The notes under the pieces: generated by a model
What the model saw: only the letters and a program-made list of their open reading frames with translations
What the model was told of the DNA's origin: nothing
Database searches by the model: none
Program-made: the position numbers and the translations under genes
In this document: positions 24,887 to 32,878 of the stretch, one piece after another
How the letters are laid out: the number at the start of each line of letters is the position of its first letter
Position numbering within the stretch: the first letter of the stretch is position 1
Assembly: GCA_004335835.1 (NCBI GenBank)
Contig: RWJK01001925.1
Coordinates: forward strand, 1 to 32,878
Source of the DNA: Scenedesmus sp. ARA3
Taxonomy: Eukaryota > Chlorophyta > Chlorophyceae > Sphaeropleales > Scenedesmaceae
DNA length: 32,878 bases
Reading direction: 5' to 3'

Positions 24887-25340
24887 GCGCTGTACCTGGT
24901 CTTCGAGGTCTTCGAGCAGCTGGAGACGATGTGAGGTGCTGGACATGCTGCGAGGCTGCTGCCGTGGCAGCCACTCATCTGGGAATTGCCTTGCTGGCGG
25001 CAGAGGGGCAGCTGTACCTGGTGTTCAAGGTCTTCAAGCAGCTGGAGACTATGTGAGCAGAGCAGCTGGCAGTGCTGCGCAGTAGCTTCTTGCTTTGCTG
25101 TGTGCACAGGGAGCAGAGGGGCAGCTGTGTTCAAGGTCTTCAAGCAGCTGGAGACGATGTGAGCGGAGCAGCTGGAAAAGTAACACAGGCTGGGGCAGAA
25201 GCTGCTCATGTGGCAGTGCTGGCTGTACCTGGTGTTGAAGGTCTTGAGCGGCTGGAGACGATGTGAGGCTGCTGTGGTGACAGCTGTTGATGTGGCAGTG
25301 CTGGCTGTACCAGGTGTTCAAGGTCTTTCAGCAGCTGGGC
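24887..25340 (+). repeat. Five tandem copies of the DUF2358-gene coding end and stop
   Basis: Beyond the true stop (24816-24818) the last codons recur at 24887-24934, 25011-25056, 25124-25162, 25222-25266 and 25303-25340. The first three copies keep the frame and end in QLETM and a stop. The fourth is frameshifted and the fifth loses the stop. 3' flank (for example GTGCTGGACATGCTG) is co-duplicated. This is probably 3' UTR. Confidence 0.9.
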
Positions 25341-27469
25341 CCTTTGCACTTTGCGTGCTGAGGCAGGCAGTGCTACATAATAACGCAGCGGTTGCCAGCC
25401 ACTGTGGTGCTGAACTGTTAATAGAAGGCAGTTTGCTCGGCCGTGCAGCCAGGTTGAACATGTTGCAGGACGCGTGGGCAGGGTGCCGCAGAAAGCAAAG
25501 GAGGGATCCCTGCTGTTGGTTGCTTGTTCTGCAACCCCAGTTTTGTTGTAGCAAGTGTGTTGTGTTCGTGTTGTTGATGCATTTTTGCATGTTGTGCAGC
25601 AGTGTTGCAACTGCTGTACTGCTGGCTGGTTGCAGCAGAAGGGCAGGCCTCACCCGCGGGGCCTTCTGCAGGAATCTGAGGGCAGGTTTGTTGCTGTTGC
25701 TGTTGTTGTTAATGTTGTTGTGTTGTTGCTCTGTGTAAAGATGGACAGTCTAGCATGAAAAATGCAAAGCTGCGCACCTTCAAGCATTGCTTCTCTGTGT
25801 GCTTTCTGGCGCTGATATGCTTATTAGCGCAGCTAGTGCAGGTGCCATGCATGGTGCTCCTCATGCAGCTGTATGTGTGATGTGACGCCATGCTCTGTGT
25901 TGGGTCAGGCACAGCGCCTGGCCTTGAGTTCCTGCAAGCCAGGTTTTGGCAGGTCTGGCTGAGTGCTGCAAGCGGCGTCGCATCCAGCATGCTGACTGAT
26001 GCTTTCCTGCAAGCGCTGCGTTGCTTGGCGCAGCTTACTGGTCTTGAGTGCTGTGGTGCGCTTTGCTGGCAAGGTGCTTGCAGGAACCAGGACTGTCCTG
26101 TGAGTGCCAATTTTGGGATGGTCAAATCTCTCTTGTGAGGCGGCAGGGGTTGCGGCAGTAGTGATGCAGCCAGGCTGCTGACGTGCTGCATGCACTGAGT
26201 ACTGTTGGTCGTTACTACGAGCGGCGCTGCTGCTGTAAGGAGAGCTTGAGGCGTACAGTGGTTGTGGATGCTTGCTAGCGTCTCCTGGCATGTTGTCCGC
26301 ACATTGTGTCGTATTAGAGCGTGGCCCAGGTGTGCAGTGAAGGCCCACAGCTTGCTGTCATCTGGTGTGCAGGACTTCGTGTTGCCTGCTGTTGCTGAAT
26401 GCCTTGGCTTGGTGATGGTGCTGCCGGCTTCTGTGTGTGCAGACGTGGCATGGTGTGCACAAACTTGCATGGAACACGGCAACGTTTCAAACCGCAAGCA
26501 TGTGTAGATGCTCATCACATCTCCTGTGCTGTGGTGTCGGCGGGCATGCGTGTAAGCAGGGTGGCGTGTTTGCAGTTGCTCTGCGCATGGTTGGGTGCTG
26601 ATTGCTGGCGATGCGGCAGCAGGGCCTGTGCAATTGATACATGGCGTTGCAGGATTGGGCATTTGCCTGCAAGCAGCAGCTGGTTCCGTAGTTGTTTTGC
26701 AGTGGCAGTGGCGCAGCGTAACATATCTGGACGAAGTGCTTGCTGCTGCTGATACTACCAGTAGTACTGCTAGTGTCAGCGGCTGGTATGCCATGAGATA
26801 TATGGCGGACATGCGGCTGACGGGTGCCTTAGGGGTATTCCCTTTGCTACCCAAATGCTCTGAACATCTTGGCATCATGAGCAGCAGCGAGCATGTGATG
26901 CGGTGATGAATGGTATGCACGCGTGCAGTGAAGATTCAACAGTGCGCTTGTGAGTCATCAGCTTGAGGCATACATGGCACGGCTGCAGGGCGGTTCGTGT
27001 TCACCTGCTGTAAAATGTTTGACAAGAACAAAGCTCAGGTGTTTGTGCGCGGTTATGTTGGAGCAGATGAGCCTGATGGCCTTCTGCAACTGGAATGAGC
27101 ATGAGGCAGCAGCAGTCTTTTGCAGCTGAAGTCTTGCACTGCAGCAGCACAAGCCGTACTACTGCGAACGCCCGATGGCATCGTTTACGCGGGCATGACG
27201 CCAGACTTACTCTTTGTGAGCTTGTTGGGGCCCTTGACCTTTGAAAGTGGAAAAACCTAGTTGCCACGAGACGGAGACTTGCACTGCTCTGATCCTTTCA
27301 ATCATTACCGTTGTGGGTCGGTACCAACTGCAAGATCCCTGCGGATTTTGTGCCCCTTCCTAGCGGGACCACCAAAAGGGCGCCTGCTAAAGCCGAGCAA
27401 CAGCAGTGCACACAGACCCTTACTTTGCCAGATCGCTCCAGGCTGCTGCGCCTACACTCTGACGCACTC
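25341..27469. other. Intergenic region, DUF2358 gene to 6PGDH
   Basis: No gene with recognisable motifs. It includes the second dispersed element (25734-25791), a 31-bp imperfect palindrome at 26749-26779, and a minus-strand frame open for 403 codons (25709-26920). That frame's Cys/His/Thr-rich composition is not protein-like, so I did not call it as a gene. The 6PGDH promoter should lie towards its right end; no TATA box stands out. Confidence 0.45.
25734..25791. repeat. Dispersed element, copy 2
   Basis: This is the partner of 12635-12693. It too starts with TGTAAAGATGG on the plus strand, about 916 bp past a plus-strand stop (DUF2358 gene). On the minus strand the two copies encode the same KVRSFAFFMLDCPSL, and both substitutions inside that frame (CGT/CGC, GCT/GCA) are synonymous. 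Either it is a conserved 3'-end/poly(A) module or a relic of a coding repeat. Confidence 0.85.
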
Positions 27470-29357
27470 ATGAAAGCCATGCAGCTGCAAACGCGGCCCA
27501 CTGGGCACGTCGTGACTCCAACTTGTGTGCCTGGCGTGGTTCTTCAGCGTTCAGCCCGGCTCTGTTGGCATCACAGGCAGTCGCAACAGGCAGCTTGCCT
27601 TGTTCAACGGAATATTTGTGCGTCACGAAAGCTTGTTAGCACCACAGCGAGGGCAGCAGCACCAGCAGACGCACCAAGGTGGGGTGGCAGCAGCGACACA
27701 CTCGGGTGGTCACATCTTGCAGCCAGGCGGCTCACGCAGCTGTGTTTTGCAGTGATCAAGGCACCAAGATGGCACTGTCGCAGATCGGCCTGGTCGGGCT
27801 GGCCGTCATGGGGCAGGTTGGTTGGGTGCTGTCGGAACAGCTAGTGCACTGCGAGGACGTGTGCTAACGCTCGTGCGCCCCTCGCAGAACCTGTCCCTCA
27901 ACATCGCTGAGAAGGGCTTCCCTATTTCGGTTTTCAACCGATCTTACGAGAAGACCGAGGCAGCAGTGGCCCGTGCACAGAAAGAAGGTACAGGGTGGTT
28001 TGGCGTGCTCTTGCGCTGCCTGCTCGTGATCAGCAGCGATACTTACGCTTAGTCCGTGCATTGCAGGACTTTCGGACAAACTGCGTGGCTACAAGGATGT
28101 GAAGGACTTTGTGGAGTCCCTGGAGAAGCCCAGGTACTTGCAGCAGCAGCAGCAGCAGCAGCAGCAAAAGTGGCATGCCCTGTGGAGCAGCAGCAAAGAT
28201 TGCAGAGCGCGCAGCAGTGGAGTGCAACGAGCATGCAGGACTGACTGGCTGTTTGTGTGGTATGGTTGCAGCTGCAGTACAGGGATCTGAGCAGTGCTAC
28301 CCTGGCAACAGCAGCAGTCCCTTGGTGCACCTGGGTGACTGTGTAGTGACAATGCCATTCACATCACCCGCATAGCCCCTACTCTCCCTCTCCTTGCTTC
28401 CCTGCTTTGATAATCCCTGTCAACGCTGCTCTCCGGTATCTTTGCCAACAGTCAGCATACATAACCTGCGCAACACACCAGTCACTGTGGGACACATCTA
28501 CACACCCAGCTGCCTCACACCTGCTGCCGCTGCTGCTTTCCTTGCACTTGATGCTGCTGCTGCTGCAGGCGTGTGATCCTGCTAGTGCAGGCGGGTGCCC
28601 CTGTGGATGCCACAGTGGACAACCTGTGCAAGTACATGGAGCCAGGAGACATCATCATTGATGGAGGCAACGAGTGGTGAGTGATTGCAGGCAGATTGCA
28701 ACTTTACTTTGCTTGCTGCATGGCAAGCTGTGCAAGTACATGGAGCCAGGAGCCATCATCGATGGAGGCAACGAGTGGTGAGCATGCCATTCGAAAGCCA
28801 CCATGTATGCGCACTGCATTCCGCTGCATGCGTAGTATGTGACGGCTGTGTGAAGCGTGCATGTGCAAGTCCATGGAGCCACAAGGCCTCATTATTGATG
28901 GAGGCAACGAGTGGTGAGGGTGACACTGCGCACTGCATGCATTGCGTCGTGCTATGTTGGCATACTGCGTGCATCGCGTTGTGTTGCGCTGCATACTGCC
29001 TGCATTGCGTTGCGCTGTGCTGCATGGCAAGCTGTGCAAGTACAGGAGCCGCGAGACAGCATTTTCGATGAAAGCAACGAGTGGTGCGTAGCTGCTGCTA
29101 TGTTGCATGCATTGTGTTGCTAGGTGCAGCTGGAGCGCTCTATTACGGGCTGTCACACCATGTTTCTTGCATTGCGCTGCGAGCCGCACACCTCAATGCG
29201 GCTGGTGTGATGCAACGGCAGGGATGGCAGCAGCGGCAGCAGTGCCACTCTAAGCACCAGATCACTGCTTTTATGCAGTGGCAAAGCAAGCAGTCGCAAC
29301 TGTAGCTGACACTTAAGCATCCAGCACCTTGCCGCTGGCAAATACGGTGCCCGTCTC

Positions 29358-29405
<48 letters not shown>

Positions 29406-29655
29406 TACGAGAACACTGAGCGCCGCAAGGCCAAGGTGGAGGCGCTGGGCCTGCGCTACATGGGCATGGGCGTGTCTGGCGGCGAGGAGGGCGCACGCAG
29501 GGGTGAGCTGCATTGTGTTACTTTTGTTACTTTCTGGTGTTGACAGCGATCTGGGCGGGATGTACATGGACGCGTGCGCAGCCTGCTGCTGCTAGTTTGC
29601 CTGGGTCAAAGCAGCGCATTTGCATCGTCAACATGAGCAACTGCTAATCTCAAAC

Positions 29656-29708
<53 letters not shown>

Positions 29709-31265
29709 ACCTTTTGCCACCACCAGGCCCCAGCATGATGCCAGGAGGCACAGCAGAGGCCTACAAGTACATTGAGCCCATCGTGACCAAGGTGGCGGCA
29801 CAGGTGCGGCTGCTGCCTTTGACTTCTTTGGCTTGCACAAGAGCACATAATACAAAACGCAGACAAACCACCTGCAGGACTAGCACGTCACATCCAGCTG
29901 CCGCCGTTGCTCGGGGAGCATGCACAGCTGGATGTGATGTACTCGTCCTGCAGGTGGTTTGTCTACGTTTTGTTTTATGTGCTCGTGCACGGGGCGAGGT
30001 CTGATGCTTGCCCACAGCGTGTAATCCCATCCATTGCAACGTGTGTTACATCTGTGTCATAACTGTATCATGCCGCAGGTTGACGACGGGCCGTGCGTGA
30101 TGTCAACCTGCAGAAGCATCCAGCTGTCAGCCGTTTAAACTATGTTACTAATTGTTATAACACGGCCATATGATGTGCGTCATGCTGCAGGTTGACGACG
30201 GGCCGTGCGTGATGTACATTGGCGACGGCGGCGCGGGCAACTACGTGAAGATGGTGCACAACGGCATTGAGTACGGCGACATGCAGCTCATCTCAGGTGA
30301 CACATCAGCATTGGTGTACATTCATTGTTTCTTAATGTATTGCAACCGGCCCAGCATGCACAGCTGCTGGTTTTGTTTGGGTGCAGCTTGTCAAGTGCAG
30401 CTCATCTCAGGTACGTGCGGCCACTCTGCTGTCGCACAACACAGCATGTGCTAGGTTGTTCTGAATGGCATTGAGTACGGCGACATGCAGCTCATCTCAG
30501 GTGCGGGCAGTGCTTGCAACGAGTGCAAAAGATTGTTGCAGAGTGTTGCATTTCTCAAAGCAGCAGCAGCGCATTTGCCTGCAAAACAATTGAACGTTCA
30601 ACACGCGCAGCTTCTTTGGCTGCTCACAGCTGCGACTTATCGCTGTACTGCTGCTACTGCTGCTGCTTTGGCTGCAGAGGCGTATGACGTGCTGCACGTG
30701 CTGGGCGGGCTCAGCAACGACGAGATCGCTGCGGTGTTTGCGGAGTGGAACCAGGGAGAGCTGCAGGTGAAACAAACAAAAACAAAGTCCTCGTAACGTT
30801 TGTTTGTCCGTGTTCTGTTTGTTTAGCTGGTTGCCACTTTGTGTTTTTGTTTCTGCGGTGGCCTGTTCTTACGCAGGGGTGTCGTTGAAACAAAAATACA
30901 CAGCGGCATTCTGCAAACATTCTCACCACGAATAACTGCAGGTGGAGCAGCTAGTAGCAGCCCGCTGAATGTTCAGCCACTAGGCCGATGATTTTGAGTT
31001 TGTTGCATCGTACTTGGGACGACATACGGCGGCGCTTCTGTTGCAGGCATTTAACGTGCAAGTCGCCATCAGCAGCATCAACAACACTGCCCTTGCCCCC
31101 TGATGATTATGAAGGTCACGATCACGATAGAAACACTGAGTGCCGCGGTTTATTTGGTTCTTTACTGCTGCTTCCGTGCTGCTGCTGCTGCATTGCAGTG
31201 CTTCCTGATCAGCGCCATCATGTGCATGCATCGCATTGCTGGGGTCGAACTGCCTTTGTTTGTCT

Positions 31266-31297
<32 letters not shown>

Positions 31298-32878
31298 CTG
31301 CAGTCCTTCCTGATTGAGATCAGCGCCATCATCGCAGCCAAGAAGGATGAGGACGGCAGCAGCCTGGTGGACAAGATTGTTGACAAGACAGGGGCCAAGG
31401 GCACAGGTGGGTGGGCTGCAGCCGATGCATCTCTTTACACAGATGAATTGGCACATGTTGCGGTGTGACTGCTGGGGTACTGGATGACAGAATGATGGAG
31501 AAAATGGCGGCAGAAGGAACACGGGCATAACTCATGTTTAGGTTTGCACATGTCTCTGGCACATGAGGATGGCAGCAGCCTGGTATACAAGATCGTGGAC
31601 AAGACGGGCGCAAAGGGCACAGGTGCGCAACAGCTGTAATGTGTATGACATGATTGTGGTGACGCATGTCTTGGTGCAATGAGGTATGCTGGGCGGCAGC
31701 AGCCTGGTGGACAACATTGTGGACAAGACCGGCGCAAAGGGCACAGGTGCGCAACAGCTGGCAATTGTGTGCTCGAACATAGGTCTTACCATGCTGGCCA
31801 GCAGGCCGCCGAGCTGTCAGCATCACAGCCTCTCGCCTTCAAGCTGCTGTTGTATGTTACTGACACTGTGTGCCGTCTGCCTGCCTGCAACCATCCAAAC
31901 CCCGCAGGCAAGTGGACGGTGCAGCAGGCCGCTGAACTGTCCGTTGCCGCCCCCACCATCACAGCCTCTTACCCACCTGCACAGCACCTGTCAAGTGGCC
32001 AACAACATGCTTCATTCACCTAAAATCGTCTGCGCTTGTCCTGCAACGTTGCTTTCCTGCAGGCAAGTGGACGGTGCAGCAGGCAGCCGAGCTGTCCGTC
32101 GCCGCGCCCACCATCACAGCCTCCCTGGACGGCCGCTACATGTCAGCCCTCAAGGACCAGCGCGTGTCAGCCTCCAAGGTTTTTGGCGATCTGGGGCTCA
32201 AGGCGCCTGCTGCTGCTGCTGGCGTTGACAAGAAGCAGCTGATCGCTGATGTGCGTGCTGCGCTGTACTGCTCCAAGATCTGCAGCTATGCTCAGGGCAT
32301 GAACATCATCAAGGCCAAGAGCGAGGAGAAGGAGTGGGGCGTGGACCTGGGCGGCCTCGCACGCATCTGGAAGGTGCGTGTTGTACTGTTATATGGTGTT
32401 ACTTATTGTGTTATAACAGTCATTACTGGGTGTTGCTGTATGGCGTTGGATATCATCAAGGCCAAGAGCGAGGAGAAGGAGTGGGGCGTGGACCTGGGCG
32501 GCCTCGCACGCATCTGGAAGGTGTGTGTTATGATGTTTGAATGTATGTCACCACCTGTTTTATTGCATGGATGAGGGCCAAGGGTAAAGATAATGCATGG
32601 GGTTTGGAACTGGAGGGTTGCTCTAGCTTTCAAAGACTTTGTGGACCCCCGCCTGATGCGTAGCTTGTTCTGCACCCGCTTGTGTTTGTGACCTGCAGGG
32701 CGGCTGCATCATCCGCGCCGGCTTCCTGGACCGCATGTTGGTGTTGATTACGTGCTGCTATCTGTCATCATTCTTGTTTTGTGTGCAGGGCGGCTGCATC
32801 ATCCGCGCCGGCTTTCTGGACCGCATGTTGGTGTTGATTACGTGCTGCTATCTGTCATCATTCTTGTTTTGTGTGCAG
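27470..32878 (+). CDS. gnd: 6-phosphogluconate dehydrogenase, decarboxylating, plastid-targeted (3' end outside window)
   Basis: Third enzyme of the oxidative pentose phosphate pathway: 6-phosphogluconate + NADP to ribulose 5-phosphate + CO2 + NADPH. Exons: 27470-27678, 27753-27816, 27888-27987, 28067-28133, 28569-28676, 29405-29502, 29727-29803, 30191-30296, 30678-30766, 31304-31406, 32063-32373 (444 residues), then [12 protein letters not shown] from 32699 or later. Exon 1 is a basic, Ser/Thr/Ala-rich transit peptide joined in phase to [11 protein letters not shown]. Motifs: GLAVMGQNL (dinucleotide), [58 protein letters not shown] (catalytic Lys and Asn), and the signature [11 protein letters not shown] across exons 10/11. 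Introns 4-7, 8, 9 and 10 exceed 300 bp or nearly so and are full of exon-edge copies. A second in-frame ATG lies at 27479. About 100 C-terminal residues are missing to the right. Confidence 0.96.
28727..29090 (+). repeat. Three downstream copies of 6PGDH exon 5 end with donors
   Basis: Copies at about 28727-28780, 28860-28917 and 29030-29088 repeat the exon 5 end (CTGTGCAAGTACATGGAGCC ... GGCAACGAGTGG plus GTGAGC, GTGAGG and GTGCGT). Similarity falls with distance: the first lacks one codon, the second has several changes, the third is badly decayed. Confidence 0.9.
29835..29990. repeat. 66-bp-arm inverted repeat (hairpin) in 6PGDH intron 7
   Basis: 29835-29900 and 29925-29990 are reverse complements with about five mismatches over 60 bp, separated by a 24-base loop. 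The perfect core is 20 bp around CCTGCAGG. The size and near-perfect pairing resemble intronic miRNA or siRNA precursors of green algae or a foldback element. Confidence 0.9.
30076..30104 (+). repeat. Upstream copy of 6PGDH exon 8 start with acceptor
   Basis: CGCAG followed by the first codons of exon 8 (VDDGPCVM) is repeated exactly for 27 bases, 111 bp upstream of the real exon start at 30191, then ends abruptly in CAACCTGCAG. Confidence 0.85.
30386..30504 (+). repeat. Two downstream copies of 6PGDH exon 8 end with donors
   Basis: Near 30386-30416 a short copy (GTGCAGCTCATCTCAGGTACG) and at 30462-30504 a longer one ([12 protein letters not shown] plus GTGCGG) repeat the end of exon 8 and keep usable donors in the same phase. 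Confidence 0.85.
31195..31230 (+). repeat. Upstream copy of 6PGDH exon 10 start with acceptor
   Basis: TTGCAGTGCTTCCTGATCAG CGCCATCAT resembles the exon 10 start (TCCTTCCTG...ATCAGCGCCATCAT) with the codons for Glu-Ile missing. It lies about 109 bp upstream. Confidence 0.75.
31566..31750 (+). repeat. Two downstream copies of 6PGDH exon 10 end with donors
   Basis: 31566-31622 and 31689-31746 repeat [17 protein letters not shown] with minor changes ([16 protein letters not shown]). Each is followed by GTGCGCAACAGCTG, 124 bp apart. The two copies resemble each other more than the parent, so the second duplication was of a copy. Confidence 0.9.
31797..31970 (+). repeat. Two upstream copies of 6PGDH exon 11 start
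   Basis: 31915-31967 copies the exon 11 start ([20 protein letters not shown]) with an intact CCGCAG acceptor. A shorter fragment at 31801-31836 keeps CAGCAGGCCGCCGAGCTGTC and CATCACAGCCTC. The longer copy could be spliced in phase but lacks a close donor. Confidence 0.9.
32452..32626 (+). repeat. Copies of 6PGDH exon 11 end
   Basis: 32452-32520 is identical over 69 bp (23 codons, [11 protein letters not shown] to ARIWK) to 32305-32373, with its own donor. The offset is 147 bp and the sequence between is stop-free in frame. A second, strongly decayed copy follows at about 32576-32626 (GGGCCAAGGGTAAAG... aligns to GGCCAAGAGCGAGG...). Confidence 0.92.
32699..32878 (+). repeat. 90-bp tandem repeat: 6PGDH exon 12 start plus intron
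   Basis: 32699-32788 and 32789-32878 differ at one base. Each begins with [12 protein letters not shown] after a CAG acceptor, then runs into intron-like sequence ending in GTGTGCAG. Neither copy continues into the family's next residues, so the true exon 12 probably starts just beyond the window. The unit is stop-free in frame. Confidence 0.93.

Noticed and set aside
28727..28780. Genuine additional 6PGDH exon
   Set aside because: It repeats the exon 5 end without its own acceptor, so it cannot be an independent exon; it is a donor-side copy.

Overview
The window looks like nuclear DNA of a green alga, most likely a chlorophycean (Scenedesmaceae-like). The reasons are intron-rich genes with GT-AG junctions, very abundant CTG/CAG microsatellites that encode Gln, Ala and Ser runs in exons, TGTAA motifs (the algal poly(A) signal) downstream of some genes, a chloroplast-type transit peptide on 6-phosphogluconate dehydrogenase, and algal-type MYND and M43 proteins. 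The organism is an inference. A 50-base run of N (11606-11655) inside a CTG tract marks an assembly gap.

Layout: (1) 1-266, minus: an internal exon of a Gln-rich protein running off the left edge. (2) 2514-6272, plus: malic enzyme in eight exons, followed by extra copies of its 3' end. (3) 8226-8763, plus: the C-terminal exon of a MYND zinc-finger protein. (4) 8966-9040: a long hairpin. (5) 9817-11807, plus: a secreted M43 (pappalysin-like) metalloprotease in four exons. (6) 13205-15103, minus: a protein with two cysteine-less thioredoxin-like domains and a zinc-ribbon end. (7) 15428-21139, minus: a G3E/CobW GTPase (COG0523 metallochaperone) with a long N-terminal extension. Items 6 and 7 may be one gene. 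(8) 21440-24818, plus: a plastid DUF2358-type (NTF2-like) protein with a C-terminal membrane helix, divergent from the GTPase. (9) 27470 to the right edge, plus: plastid-targeted 6-phosphogluconate dehydrogenase, 11 exons plus the start of the next. All exon models were built by hand from splice motifs, phase and family motifs.

Together the metabolic genes (malic enzyme, 6PGDH) supply reduced cofactor. The GTPase with its His-rich loop, CxCC motif and possible zinc-ribbon partner points to zinc handling. No operon-like logic links the genes.

The most unusual property is structural. Five of the genes carry local tandem copies of short segments spanning an exon boundary or a coding end. Copies of exon ends with their donor sites lie downstream of the real exon. 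Copies of exon starts with their acceptor lie upstream. Copies of C-terminal codons plus stop lie in the 3' flank. Some are identical to the source (32305-32373 and 32452-32520), others are badly decayed, which suggests a continuing process. A second general property is that CTG runs, always on the sense strand, sit just upstream of splice acceptors.
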